This document shows positions 33,801 through 43,900 of a stretch of DNA of 64,000 bases, one piece after another; position 1 is the stretch's first letter; every line of letters starts with the position of its first letter. A program made the position numbers and the translations under genes. Below the pieces are notes generated by a model that worked only from the letters and a program-made list of their open reading frames with translations, was not told the origin of the DNA and ran no database searches. Source of the stretch: Flectonema sp. DT1601 (Eukaryota > Euglenozoa > Diplonemea > Diplonemida > Diplonemidae); contig OZ025782.1 of assembly GCA_964019425.1 (NCBI GenBank), forward strand, positions 744,001-808,000. The letters are read 5' to 3'.

Positions 33801-36455
33801 CAAAACAGCAGACGTGACAAAGTAGATGAAGAGCTACGCACACGTTTTGAAGAAGTTCAAAAAGAGTCAGACAAGAACATTCAATCTCTGCAGTACCGCA
33901 TCAAAGCAATTAAATCAGACTTTGAAGGAGTTCTCTCTCGTGAAGAAACTCTTCTGAAGGAAGTTGAAAATGAGAAAAAGCGAACTGCAGCCTTAGAGTC
34001 CTCCCTCTCAGTTGCTGAAAAACTAAACGAATCGACGCAAAAACAATCAAAAGAAGCATGGGTTGGTGCCAACAGTAGTTTTGAAGCAAAGGGTTTTGAG
34101 CAACAAGCATCTATTCCTACTTTGAATGAGGAGTTATTAAAGAGAGAGAATGATAAATTGAATAGGACAGTCGATGAGCTTGAAATACAAAACCGAGTTC
34201 ACCGACTGAAAGAGAAGAGCAACCTGTCAAGACCACAACAACAACAAACTTCACCTTTAAGAACTTCTTTAGATAATAAATCTGAATTATATGAACTTAG
34301 ACAAGAACGAGCTGAGTGGACAGCAATCAAATCAGCTCTTATCCACAAACTACGAGAAGCACAGGAAGACACGGAAAAAAGAGAGCGTTCAATCAAACGA
34401 CAGCTCGACAACTGCCGCTTTGCAACTGAAAGAAGGATTTCTGATATTAAAAAGGAAGCAGAAATAGCAATGGCAGACACGGAAACATCAAATGGAAGAG
34501 TCGAATCACTCAAAAGAGAATTAGAAAATGTGAGATCAGAACTACTGCAGTCGACGAATGCTGTTGGGAATTTGCAAACTGATTTGACGAAGGCTGAAAG
34601 TTTGTTGCAGTCTCTCAGACAAAAACAGTCTGCGACTTCGTCTGAAGCTCCACAGCGACGAGTAGTTCAGAGGACTAAGAAACCTCCAAGAGAAGCACTT
34701 TGTCATATCGGAGTGAATACGATGCCTGTGCCATTAACTTCATCATCACCACAAGATGATGCACCAGACAAGGAACTAATGTCTTACAGAGGAATCTCAC
34801 CCAAGAAAAGAACTACCGCAACCATACCAAAACCAGGTTCTAGCAACGAGGTAATGAAGTATTGGGAAGAGAATAAAAAGTTGAAAAGGATTATAAATAA
34901 CCTGAAGCAAACCCAGAGACAAAAAAGTACCATGATCCCCTTAGCAGAACACGACAAGGTTAAAGGTGAACTTATAAAGGTTCAAGAGGAACTTCGCTTT
35001 ACAAGAGAAAAACTTGCTGTGAAACAAGAAGAACTCCACCAGAGAGCTGTAGACATGCATACTTTTGAGAAAGTAAATTCATTTAAGAATGAAATAATGA
35101 GACTTGAAGATGAAAACATGCGTCTAAAGAGAAGCATCGAAATTGAAAGTGAAATTGAGATAAGAAACCTGCAGCATGCGTTGCGAAGAAAAGATGAGCA
35201 AATCCAACAAATGGAAGCCTTGTACACAAAGAATGATGAAATAAGGATAGATGTCCAATTAACAGAACACGTACCATCAGTACCTCACTCAGTTATAAAT
35301 CAATTGATAATTGATAACCCAACCATCACTGACAGATTAGAATCATTAAGACAGATGTTCAAATCAACAGAAGACCGACTGTTGGAATCAACAAATGAAA
35401 TCCTTCAACTTCGATTCGCAAAAGAAGCCGCTATCGCACAGCAACAACGAGCAGAACGTCATCTCAAAGACTTACAGTCTATAGTCCCAACTAACATGGA
35501 GAGTACTGGTGCTGCAATTATGGGAAATTTAAAGCTCAGTAAAGACAGGCAGATTCATGACTTTCAGCAAGTCATCGCTGGAATGAAGACTGTTATTGAA
35601 CGATTAAAAACTGACAAAGAAACCCTCGAGAGAAACGGAATCAGCAACATGAAATATGTTGAGATCATGAAGGAAAATAAAAATCTAAAAGCAAAGTTGT
35701 CGGCGACTAAAACAGCTGAAAAGGAAGTAAAACAACAACAAGAAACACATCAACCTCAGAGTACGACGGAATCAACTTTACTAAAGAAGAAGTTAAAAAG
35801 AGAACAAGAGATCTCATCAAAACTACGAGATGATCTTTCTTTATTAACAGCTGCATTTCAAGAAGAACAAACTAAAAGATTACAACCGTCAGAGTCAACT
35901 CAAGCAATGCAACGTCTCGAAGAAGCAAACAATCAAATGGCTGAAGATGCTCTCCTCGGTGAGAAACTACGAAGTGAAGTTACAATTCTAAGAAATGACA
36001 TCGAAGGGTGGCGTCAAAGATGTGAATCTGCTCAGCTTGAGAATCAAATTCTAACAAAACGGAACACAAAATTAGAAGCTGACCTCTCACTGTTTGATGT
36101 TGAGTTCCTTGAGGAAGTTGCGAATCTTCAAAAACAAAATGCGGATCTTCAAAAAGTAAATAAACAACTCGAAGAGAAACTTGTCGTTCAATCTGTTTTT
36201 GATCCTCTTTCTGAAGAACCATCTCGAGGACTTGCTGGTATTAGAAAACGACAATCAACACTTCGAGACAGCATCGATTCAACTTCCAGTTCGATAAACG
36301 ACAGTAGGATAGCTGCAGCAATACGAAGCTTACAACAGCCAGTATCGACGTCATTAGACACTGATGGTGTTCCTGCAACTTCTTCTGCTTCAACTTCACT
36401 CGACTTGTCTAACTACACCAGATCTAGATTAACAGGTGGTAGGTACTCAAGTTGA
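27849..36455 (+). CDS. CEP290: CEP290 homologue (ciliary transition zone)
   Basis: A single uninterrupted frame of 2868 aa, longer than human CEP290 (2479 aa). Most of it is coiled coil. Family-specific stretches include LDIYERSGVEGAV followed by RDREIEILERE (from Arg525), then the VTALRVNEIRLIKRY stretch (around 950; human has VLQVNEKSLIRQY), and the C-terminal FDVEFLEEVANLQ (around 2750; human FDPSFFEEIEDLK). CEP290 builds the Y-links of the ciliary transition zone and gates cargo entry. An unusual non-coiled insert at residues about 1785-1857 resembles a small beta-barrel. The 5' leader is 30 nt after a CCCCCATCAG acceptor. The lack of introns over 8.6 kb is notable. Confidence 0.88.
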   Translation: MAEPPIPVLTAHKTTAPPFDIASRINIEDIYDNPELIGDVIDEDFVSNLKLAKFTPEIVTKTDPDKVCRMLQVFQLMFECVESDQNWYMDTLKNEASGHRRVTEDTQVLQALNDDLQVRLQERSDRIAELQRELDKKKDLQKNFEVCSQRVFQLQADLERHKSQNEEYRKSVEQKLKRAAEVEARTRKDTREGERDVRALQQMIQQTEDELRKSDRLLRSSKASEQTLLFRLEEMENKERALRVMLDDLNDSNENLRFRLEEKEDQCLSLEKHAVEDLQAIRDKTSKSAVDNERVTHKHKQELQQITASLALQKEENFNLQKKVSETHQIMDDMAEKAASKDTECKHLRHQLDKLEKVRVSQQSFPLPLTTPDLSGIKGSSEEFYQLAELLKQRTRDLALEQARRQDDERERNRLDRDVVELRKQLDIYERSGVEGAVAEKRARIAEMQQCLDERDNALIEMRDKLNQADEDLDNLLEFTEALKQLALECGLTREQIMSLSTMKVPHTERKSTEVEELREKLYVRDREIEILERERLHWKKQVRLQALPRFEQAQKMGITPEQLSMLADIRDRMRESDSTDIQALVGEGEDYNLIVGTSRAALERQNKSLSDKVTSLRAELAKFEGKYEVLKEHYHRLHLNQDKFQQQINISKDPAGSIWHTSGMLTDKKSSSASGNTSESGDENSKEKKKKTSIAPDSSPMFPPLPQNLMQQLANAQLNDGRVQQMLGDYNKTNTVLGELRKELQRTNDSLENAERRAKGYLEERDAFRRTLAYRDGFKQKTPTESDQMLPATSEPEKSEPQAEGHNELWDTDPEQAAALSPKAAATEIEAALHQEIANKENALRTLMVAYDKKESDIVEGEKIKNEAIDRMADMKDKFENEQFEGVRLKADLEYLRECLSDTESLLQEERTKLEEHQEYIAGLQGKSDDPTLREAGTEVMRKVTALRVNEIRLIKRYKMSMAESDTSRERLRESEKSLIALQKETGEQIASLLGQLKESEGVQKVLHDRLEFTEKTRNFESLRIQLGTAKQELQTYLSIERDDNNAKHQYAELKKEAEALKRDIGEITIERTSVKEELQRTKRLLEQGATDGNSLREREKIVELDMEVKTANQKVDLNRNRAQAAVREAGVLESEKLEMSGEIVSLRQKQAKLLSELREAQESLQDSVALSEMQQLQSKINDLETVKNKAEARSIRAIETSQATVEYSLTIEQVHNQYKEELETLRRVIAGLEPANDEGYVLGEMQYRTFQQQIQNIALKKEKEQAELSLVSKKARTQAIHVQNTQLLNELAKVYDEYIQKSHELHQSNVTLKGELDGRLSPEDSSKLNKQLETERRNVEDSNKSLRDAKKKISELEFREDESQKIQDAIRLLDTRDMSKIEIEYKKTVQDLSATKLQSLKTEWQGRELSEEVVMLRKLKTASQEQMEFLQKETVELQQQRDASNNEFTRKVEELYQKLKESKVREAATMKQSIRDRESNNSSIMAPQVKDNEEHISILNNKIKEMRSSETAQNNNNSELRNKVGKLTADIHNLKSDLEKRNVINAALQKEVMDERLKSRQTVDRIREVETSRGEALQEVARRNTATLQELLRKKDDALKRVTDQLNNDRQVYAAEKQISNIKISDLHKQLHKENSDTIRKFSDRLNSISSAPPMRAEDNEPVPGSLIDIKMAQMTAELSRQQGKLDLAEAEIRKLTRELSERDLADKTKEQVVITSPEKQIGAQWSVDEVQKLQQQIQTLTEQLQKERDMHREKELEQSAIDEAEKYQKVNQSDQIQQTELFQATIVKAKKKGVRVLCTREITFRSGKKLQVGDAGVISREVSDEDSSKMEIIWDNGIVFDATDADIEVAPQPAFTVHSETPIDTINLIILERETLIRQQALQIDDFERQLLKCSRDRSEAVDSERLAHKKRREAEEINERLQLELGDKASAALQSQITKLEGHVRNLEADKKSLEGEVRTTHEALKSTKSELAIRYKIESQNSRRDKVDEELRTRFEEVQKESDKNIQSLQYRIKAIKSDFEGVLSREETLLKEVENEKKRTAALESSLSVAEKLNESTQKQSKEAWVGANSSFEAKGFEQQASIPTLNEELLKRENDKLNRTVDELEIQNRVHRLKEKSNLSRPQQQQTSPLRTSLDNKSELYELRQERAEWTAIKSALIHKLREAQEDTEKRERSIKRQLDNCRFATERRISDIKKEAEIAMADTETSNGRVESLKRELENVRSELLQSTNAVGNLQTDLTKAESLLQSLRQKQSATSSEAPQRRVVQRTKKPPREALCHIGVNTMPVPLTSSSPQDDAPDKELMSYRGISPKKRTTATIPKPGSSNEVMKYWEENKKLKRIINNLKQTQRQKSTMIPLAEHDKVKGELIKVQEELRFTREKLAVKQEELHQRAVDMHTFEKVNSFKNEIMRLEDENMRLKRSIEIESEIEIRNLQHALRRKDEQIQQMEALYTKNDEIRIDVQLTEHVPSVPHSVINQLIIDNPTITDRLESLRQMFKSTEDRLLESTNEILQLRFAKEAAIAQQQRAERHLKDLQSIVPTNMESTGAAIMGNLKLSKDRQIHDFQQVIAGMKTVIERLKTDKETLERNGISNMKYVEIMKENKNLKAKLSATKTAEKEVKQQQETHQPQSTTESTLLKKKLKREQEISSKLRDDLSLLTAAFQEEQTKRLQPSESTQAMQRLEEANNQMAEDALLGEKLRSEVTILRNDIEGWRQRCESAQLENQILTKRNTKLEADLSLFDVEFLEEVANLQKQNADLQKVNKQLEEKLVVQSVFDPLSEEPSRGLAGIRKRQSTLRDSIDSTSSSINDSRIAAAIRSLQQPVSTSLDTDGVPATSSASTSLDLSNYTRSRLTGGRYSS

Positions 36456-37038
36456 AAACATAGTTACCTTTTTTTGACCATCTTTTTAAGAATATAGTAA
36501 TCTATTACGGCTTGCCCTCAATTTTTTTTTTCTTTTTTTCTCGGCGCCCTTTGGTGCCTTTTTTGTTAAAAAAAACAACAAGTCCAATAGATATGGGTAT
36601 TTTTTTTTTTCATTCACCAACCATTCCTCACTCTCACCCTCTGATAGATAGTGTGTAGAGATTATTGCCTTCACCAATGTGGTGGAGGTCAATAGCAGTT
36701 TCAGGGAGTAGACTTTTTTATCTCACATCAAACAAATTGGTTTTAGTTTGTGACTGACGGGAAGAGGTCTTTTATATTTATAAAAAAAAAAAAAAAAAAA
36801 GAAAAATAGTTCTGAAATAGAGTTGAGTATATCCTTTAGATTTTCTGTTAGTTATGTGCCTCGTTGGTTGAATTTAGAGGGTTGTGAACAACTAACGTCA
36901 TCATTTTTATGTATTTCTTATCAGTAATCAGCAACCCAAAGAAATGTTAGTTATAAATAAAAGTTGACCCTCCGTTGTTAATCATTTTTTTTTCATTTCA
37001 CCTTCAGGTAACTTTGACACCGCTAACCACACAAAAAG
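36456..37038. other. Intergenic spacer
   Basis: This 583-nt spacer is AT-rich, with an A run near 36782-36800. A textbook acceptor, TTTCATTTCACCTTCAG (AG at 37006-37007), sits 31 nt before the next ATG. No gene is seen. Confidence 0.55.
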
Positions 37039-38589
37039 ATGTTCAGCCGAACTGCTTTTCGCTTCTGCGCTGCAGCAAAAGAAAATGTTTTGATTCTGTG
37101 CACTGGAAACAGCTGCAGAAGTCACATGGCTGAAGGAATAATTAATAAGTTCGCAGGAGAGAAGTATCAAGCAGTATCAGCAGGAACAAAGCCAACAGGA
37201 TACGTTCATCCTTTAGCAATTAAGGCTTTGAATGAGATTGGTGCGGATATTTCACACAACACATCAAAGCACACAGATGATGTAAAGTTAGAAGACGGAT
37301 ATGATATTGCTATTACTGTTTGTGACAATGCTTTAAGAGATAAACCAGAATGGTTGAAAGACTCTATTCACATCGGTTTTGAAGATCCAGCTGATGCCAA
37401 AGGAAGTGAAGAAGAACAACTCGAAGTCTTTCGTAACATCAGAGATGAGATTCAACAAAAGATCGTCAGCTATCTAACTCTCAGACAACAGCGTAGATCA
37501 GCTCACACGTCAGCAGATGCGGATTACGATCCAACATTCGATTCTGTGAAGGATTATTACGGAAAGGTATTGTCCACTAACAAGGACTTAAAAACAACTG
37601 CGTGCACAGCATTTGACAGACCTCACCCGATTATTATCGATGCTATTAAAAAGATTCCTGATGCCGTCACAGAGAAGTTTTACGGATGTGGAACACCTCT
37701 ACCTCTTGGTATTAAAGACCTTACTATCTTAGACCTTGGATCTGGTAGTGGAAGAGATGCGTACGTTGCATCTCAACTTGTTGGTGAGAACGGAAAGGTA
37801 ATTGGAATTGATATGACTGACGAACAATTAGAAGTAGCTCGTGCTTCAGCTGAACCATTCACCAAGTCATTAGGATACAAGTCTTGTAACATGGAATTCC
37901 GTAGTGGGTACATTGAATACCTTGACAGAGCTGGTATCGAATCAGAGACTGTTGACTTAGTTATTAGTAACTGCGTTCAGAACCTTTCACCTGACAAACC
38001 AAGAGTAATCAGTGAAGCATTTAGAGTACTAAAACAAGGAGGAGAGTTTCACTTCTCTGATGTCTACAGTGACAGACGTCTACCTGAGAAGGTAACTTCT
38101 AATGAAGTTCTTTGGGGTGAATGTATTGCTGGAGCTATGTACACTGAGGACTTCATTCGTGAGGCTCAGAAGGCAGGTTTTGATGATCCTCGTGTGTTAG
38201 CTGCTACAGAGATAATAGTTCAAGACCCAGAGCTTAAGGAGATCTGTGGAGAAGCCAAGTTCTACTCGATTACCTACAGATTGTTTAAGCTCCCAGAGAT
38301 GCTTGAAACCAAGTGTGAAGACTACGGTCAGTTCGCAACTTACAAGGGAACTATTCCTGGGCATCCAAACAGTTTTACTCTTGATGACCATCACAAGTTA
38401 GAAACTAACAAACCATTTCTAGTCTGCGGTAACACCGCTGCAATGTTAGGTGAGAATGGCGTCAGTTGGTTGTCACCACATTTTGACATCCACGGTGACC
38501 GTAGTGCTCACTTTGGTTTGTTTGATTGTGGACCATCACCAGTCACGACACCAGCTGCATCCGCCCCTGCGGGAGGTGCCTGCTGCTAA
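37039..38589 (+). CDS. Arsenate reductase-arsenite methyltransferase fusion (ArsC-ArsM)
   Basis: Single exon, 516 aa. Residues 16-152 are a low-molecular-weight-phosphatase-type ArsC: P-loop CTGNSCR (Cys21-Arg27), then TVCDNA (Cys95) and FEDPAD. The third shuttle cysteine, which usually follows as CP about seven residues on, is replaced by KP. Residues about 170-480 are an ArsM SAM-dependent arsenite methyltransferase: LDLGSGSGRD for SAM, and all four As(III)-binding cysteines in TAC (189), YGC (217), SNC (312) and GEC (362). The C-terminus is GGACC, as in several ArsM proteins. The N-terminus MFSRTAFRFCAAA may target mitochondria. It would reduce arsenate and methylate the arsenite formed. 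A bacterial origin of both halves is likely but not shown. Confidence 0.92.
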   Translation: MFSRTAFRFCAAAKENVLILCTGNSCRSHMAEGIINKFAGEKYQAVSAGTKPTGYVHPLAIKALNEIGADISHNTSKHTDDVKLEDGYDIAITVCDNALRDKPEWLKDSIHIGFEDPADAKGSEEEQLEVFRNIRDEIQQKIVSYLTLRQQRRSAHTSADADYDPTFDSVKDYYGKVLSTNKDLKTTACTAFDRPHPIIIDAIKKIPDAVTEKFYGCGTPLPLGIKDLTILDLGSGSGRDAYVASQLVGENGKVIGIDMTDEQLEVARASAEPFTKSLGYKSCNMEFRSGYIEYLDRAGIESETVDLVISNCVQNLSPDKPRVISEAFRVLKQGGEFHFSDVYSDRRLPEKVTSNEVLWGECIAGAMYTEDFIREAQKAGFDDPRVLAATEIIVQDPELKEICGEAKFYSITYRLFKLPEMLETKCEDYGQFATYKGTIPGHPNSFTLDDHHKLETNKPFLVCGNTAAMLGENGVSWLSPHFDIHGDRSAHFGLFDCGPSPVTTPAASAPAGGACC

Positions 38590-40906
38590 GTTGGTATTCC
38601 TTTCGTGACGTTTATCTGCATCACATGTATGACTAGTAGTCTGCTGTTGCAATTCGGGGGTACTGCTGGAATGTATCTGTGTCTTTTTTTATTCTTTCAA
38701 GAAAAAATCCCTCAACACAACCTGTTTGTTATCTACTTTCAGAACACACAGCTGCTGTGAATCGTTAAGATTTACGAGTTTTGTTTGTATTTGATAATAG
38801 TTTCATTATGGGCACTTGGAGGCAGAAAATGTACCGCAAGACTGTGCTGGTTTAGATTTCCCCCGAAATTACTCAAGTGAAAGGTGCTCGTCGTCCTAGT
38901 TCTTGGTCGAATTTTGTATCGATGAAATTCAGCTATGAACTAATGTTGACAAAAAAAATAAATATTCTCTCTAAATGAAAACCCACCCAGAGGAAGTCAC
39001 AAGTGTTTCAGTGTGTTTCATGGTACAAAAAAAGGAATGAAAAAAAAAAAAAAAAAAAAAAAAGTGTCACGTGTAAACCTTGTAAACTTCCTCTGGGGCT
39101 ATATAGGTCTGGTGGTTGGGAGGAAGCCAGATCCGTCTTTCTTGTTTTTTTTCTTTTTTTCTTCCAACTAATTTTGTCATTGATGGTCCCCATTTTATTA
39201 GGGGATTTCTTCTGTGTGGATCAGCACTGCCTGCCTGCTCCGAGTAACGAGAAAAGTAATTCAAAAAGTAGGTATTCTGAATCCGGCAAAATCACTACGT
39301 CGCTTTATGTGTTTTTAGCGAGAAACAAGAAATATACGTATTCCGTGTGTAGTGTTGCTTACTTTATTGCTGAAATAATTTAAAAAAAAAAAAAATATTA
39401 ACATAAAAAAAAATGCTGTTTCTGAATGGCATTTTGCACGACGCTTTTAAAAATAAGCGTTGGAGAACTCAATTGTTTGTTTCTTTTTTTGTCCCCTTCC
39501 TTTGAGCTTGATAACGGTATCAATTTCCCCTCTCGTTTTCCTAGTTCTGATTGCCAGCAACTTGCGTTCTGGCATTTCATTAAGGGAATTTGCAATACAG
39601 TTTTATTTTTATTTTTATTTTTTTCAACAAAAAAAAAAAAAAAAAAGAAAAGGGAAGGCACCCTCCTTAAAGTAAAAGCATTTAAATGGTTGTTATGTTT
39701 CTTTTTGGTTTATATTTTGTGCTCCGATCCAACAAAGCTCTACCAATACAACTGGTAAAGCAGTACTTCTTAATACTGTTAGCATTTTGAATCCCCCGTG
39801 TGCAACTACTGACTACTTATTTAGTGTTAGGGAATCAGTTCTATTGGCTTCCTGCAGAAAGCAGAGTTATTTCTCTTTAGTAGTTTTTGTGGGGATAGAT
39901 CAGTGCTTGTCCTGATTTTGTGTTGAAAAAAAGAGATTTATCTTTCACCGTGTGACTACCCGTGTATGACTACAGTTTAGTATTTATTCGTTTCTGGTGG
40001 TTAGACTGCATATGGGAAGATGTCTCCCCGTCATAGTCAGGCCTTAGGAAGGAGATATTACAGTTTTTTTTTTTTTTTTTTTAAAGCTTTTGTGTTTTTG
40101 TGTTGTTGTTTTTTTTTTATTTATTTTTATTATTTGTTTTTTTGTCATGCTGCCTCATACTACTACTTGAGGTGGGACACTACGGAGAGTGATGGTGCCT
40201 TCTTCTTTGCTCCCCCCTCTTCTCCCTATCGTCGCCCTTCACAAGAAAGACCTTTTTTAGGACGATACGTTCCTTCCTTCCCCGGCATCCCTCAGACTTT
40301 AAAGCTGAAACTTATAAGGGGAATAACGAATATCAAAAAGCTACAGCGTTAGTTCCCACTTTTTTTTTTTCCCCCTCATTTCTCAGGTGATACCTTCGGA
40401 GGGGAATATTTTCTTATAAAAGTTTTTCCAGATCGTTTCTCCTCTCCCAACCACTTTGAAAAAGAAGAACTTTTATCCACGCAAATGCACAGCAAAAAAA
40501 AAAAAAAAAAAAAAACTAGTTGAAACATTTCTTATTACTTTAAGTATTCTGTAATCGGTAATGATGCAGTAAGAGATGCGAACCCGTGTCGGTATTATTA
40601 TTTACAATATTATTATTTACAGTACTCTACAAAATGTTTAAACTTCTTCGTTGAGGACCACCTCATTAGTTGGTTTGTTCAGTCAGACTTGATGTCCTAC
40701 GATTTGTTTATTTATTTAATTAACTTAGTTTCCCTCTTTTTTTCTTCTTTCCCCTGTTTGTTTTTTCTTCTTCCTTTACTCTGCTTATAATAATGATTGA
40801 GCTGAATTTGATAGGAGCCGATAGTAGTTGAAATTCCTGTCACTATTGTCGTCTCACCGTCACTGATACTTTTTCACAGGCCTTGCGGCCAAGCTGCCAC
40901 CACAAC
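38590..40906. other. Intergenic region, 2.3 kb
   Basis: AT-rich, with A or T runs near 39041-39063, 39629-39646, 40064-40081 and 40495-40514. Frames on both strands (for example 39003-39383 and 40020-40352) translate homopolymers into Lys or Phe tracts and have no family signature. A pair of TATTATTATTTACA copies lies at about 40593-40621. The acceptor TTTTTCACAG (AG at 40878-40879) serves the next gene. Confidence 0.55.
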
Positions 40907-43900
40907 ATGAATCAGTCTTCCGGGTGGTTCGCCGGTGTGGAGGCTCGGAATTATTTGGTAGAGAAGAATGTGATGGGCGTTATTGAAGAAGGATTAGCTG
41001 TATTGTTGCAAGAAAGACCAAAGGATCCAGTTGCGAAGTTAGCAGAAGTCCTACGGGATAGAAATCCCACAAGAAAGACTACTGACATCATTGTTGATGG
41101 TGTTCCCCTTCGAAGTATCTGTCCTTCGATTGTTCTTCGAAATACACCTCTTCAAACTGTTCCGAATTGGAGGAGGAGTGGTCAGATGAATATCTGGGCA
41201 ATGTCAAGTGTTGGATTTGATGGTTGGAAGCGAGTCATTGATTACATTAAAACAACTCAAAAGGGAATAACAAAAATTATAACTATTGAAACAAACTCTG
41301 AACAAGTTACTTACATTCGAGGTACTCCTCACATAGTAACCAATCCTGAGGATATTTCGAAGCTATCATCACCCAACGTATCAACATTACAGCATGTCGT
41401 TAGAGAAGCAGCACGTAGTCGAGATAGCCGTAAAATAGATTTTGACGTATTGAAAATCGGAATGCCGCAGACATTTATGTCACCAGACACTTCGAAGTAC
41501 ACTCAAATACAAGACATGATATTCAAATATAGAAAAGGAATTATTGAAGAAGAGAACACAGCTATTATTATTCATTCAATTACTGGTAAAGATGACGCCT
41601 CTATTGGTTTGATGATCGTCTCGTCAGTTGTGCATGCGATTCAAAAAGTTCGAACCCAAAGTAGAAAGAAGGCTGAGTGGAAGGAAAAGCTTCGGGACAG
41701 AGTTGTGAAAAAACGCGAAGCCGCGGCCCTCGTCGCAATGAAGTATCAATTACTTATCACAAAGGACAAGGAACAAGTTGAATTAGCTGAAAAGGAAGCG
41801 AAGTCAAAAGTAATCGAAGAAACACAATCAGAATATGAAGAAAGATTACAAAGCGCTCAAACAATTTCCGACCACCGAACTGCTCAGTGGCTTCGATACA
41901 ATGAGTTGATTCGCAGCACAGCCTCCACCAAAATATCTTCTGCTTTTAGAGGTTACTCTGGTCGAAAGTTAGCAGCAACTAAAAAGAAAAATCCACAACT
42001 TCTTGATGCTCCACGAAGGGTAGACAGTGGTCTGTACGCTACTGTTAGGGGTGTTCAAAGTAAAGATCAACAAACAACTAATTATTCGATTATAAAACAC
42101 ACAATCGAATCACTATTATCAATATACGGGAGTTGGGAATTATTAACAAGCAGACAACAACCTCGCAACAGGTTAGTAGTTGAACGTGAGATGATTGTAG
42201 TAAATGATGGAGAGATTGAAAATCCTGAATGTGATATTTTTAAAGTAACAACATACCATGATACTGATGATGAACGAAATGATGATTTTGCTATTCCAAT
42301 GTCTTCATTCATAAACGTTGTGAGAAGTTGTTCTCATCTTCGTTCATACATATCTGACTCACAATCAATGTCTATGCGATTTGGTACTGTGGGCGCTGTT
42401 CAAGCTCGGATACTCAAGGCATTCGATTTTATGTCAGTCGGAATTGCCTTCTACACTCACACTGTTCTGAGAACAGTTAGTGATTCTCGTGACCTTATTA
42501 AACTATTCGGGTGTCCCGATAAAATACCCTTAATGAATCAAAAGTTTACTTATTGGTTGTCTGATCAACCTAATATAACTGAGGCTTTACGAGAACAACA
42601 TTTGTTCTGTTTGTCTGAAGGTATAAAAAATAATAACCATGGTATAATGAAAGATAGAATCTTATTACACCATCCGAGTATTCGTCAGAAAAGATCATCT
42701 CCATCACAGAGAAGGAAGTCTCGTCTTTCTCTAGATAATAGTATTATGGGATTACCAGATAGGATGAGACGAAGTCAAGTTGGAATGTCTCAAACTTGGG
42801 GTGACTTTGATCATCATCGTGCTTTTAAAAGAGTTCATAAAAAATTAAATTTATTTTCAATAATTGATCCCGCAGCTGGAAATGATTTTATTGACGTAAT
42901 GAATCACTTGAGTGAGTCATCATCAAAAGTACTTTGGTTATCTCTGGGAATGTCACCTACTGTCGCTGTTGGTGAAGAAGTATACTCCGCAAGATTACGA
43001 GTTCCAACTTTGTGTCCTTCAAATGGAACAATGGAACCTGTTAAGGATTGCGTTACAAAAGATTCATTAACTCCTGAGATCAAACATCAAACACATAATG
43101 GGACATCATCAAAAATGAATAAACTATCTCACATCGATCCTGTTGATGCCAACGTCGATACCGACAGTGAAACTCCTTTCGAAGGTGATTTTGAGATACC
43201 TGTCTTCGGTCTTCTCTGGAGTGACTTAGAGTCTCGTCTCATAAAAGAAATATCAACACTCGCCTCACGAGATGGTACTGTTGGATATCTTGAATTTGAT
43301 AATAGTACTGAGAACAAGAGAACAGTTATTCAAAAGAGAGTTTCAGTATTTGGTCAACAACCAGCAGCTCCGGAAACAGCTCGCGCAAGTGAGGAAGTAG
43401 AAGCACAAATAACTAGACGATTATCACCAACACCATCTGTTACACGATACCCAAGTAGAAATACATCAACTAGGAATGATGGAATGCGTTTATTAAGTTC
43501 GGGAATTGGATTCAGTATGACACCAAGAAGAGAGAATAGTATGATGAATTCAATAATTGATCCTTCAAGTATTCCTCCATTAGCTGGTCAGGACTCACAA
43601 GAGATTGATGATAACCCAGCCACAGGTAGAAAGTCACACAACTCATCTGTTGCTCTTCCTGATCTTAATATTCAACAGCCTTGCAAATTATATCAAACAT
43701 TACTCGAGTCTTGGAACAAGTCTCGTATTACTGATGAGCAAACAACTGATAGAAGAGAAGTTCAACTACAGTTCATTAGGCAACCTGTCACACCAGGTGC
43801 TACTAGTTTAATGTTGAAAGCGATCAACAGATTGAGCTTTGCTGTCGATGAATTTATAAATCAAAATGGAAGTGAAGGATGTGTTGTAATTGCTCACACT

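Noticed and set aside
40560-40600. Reverse-strand GGGTTCGCATC as a tRNA T-arm
   Set aside because: No acceptor stem, D-arm or anticodon arm can be drawn in the flanking AT-rich DNA.
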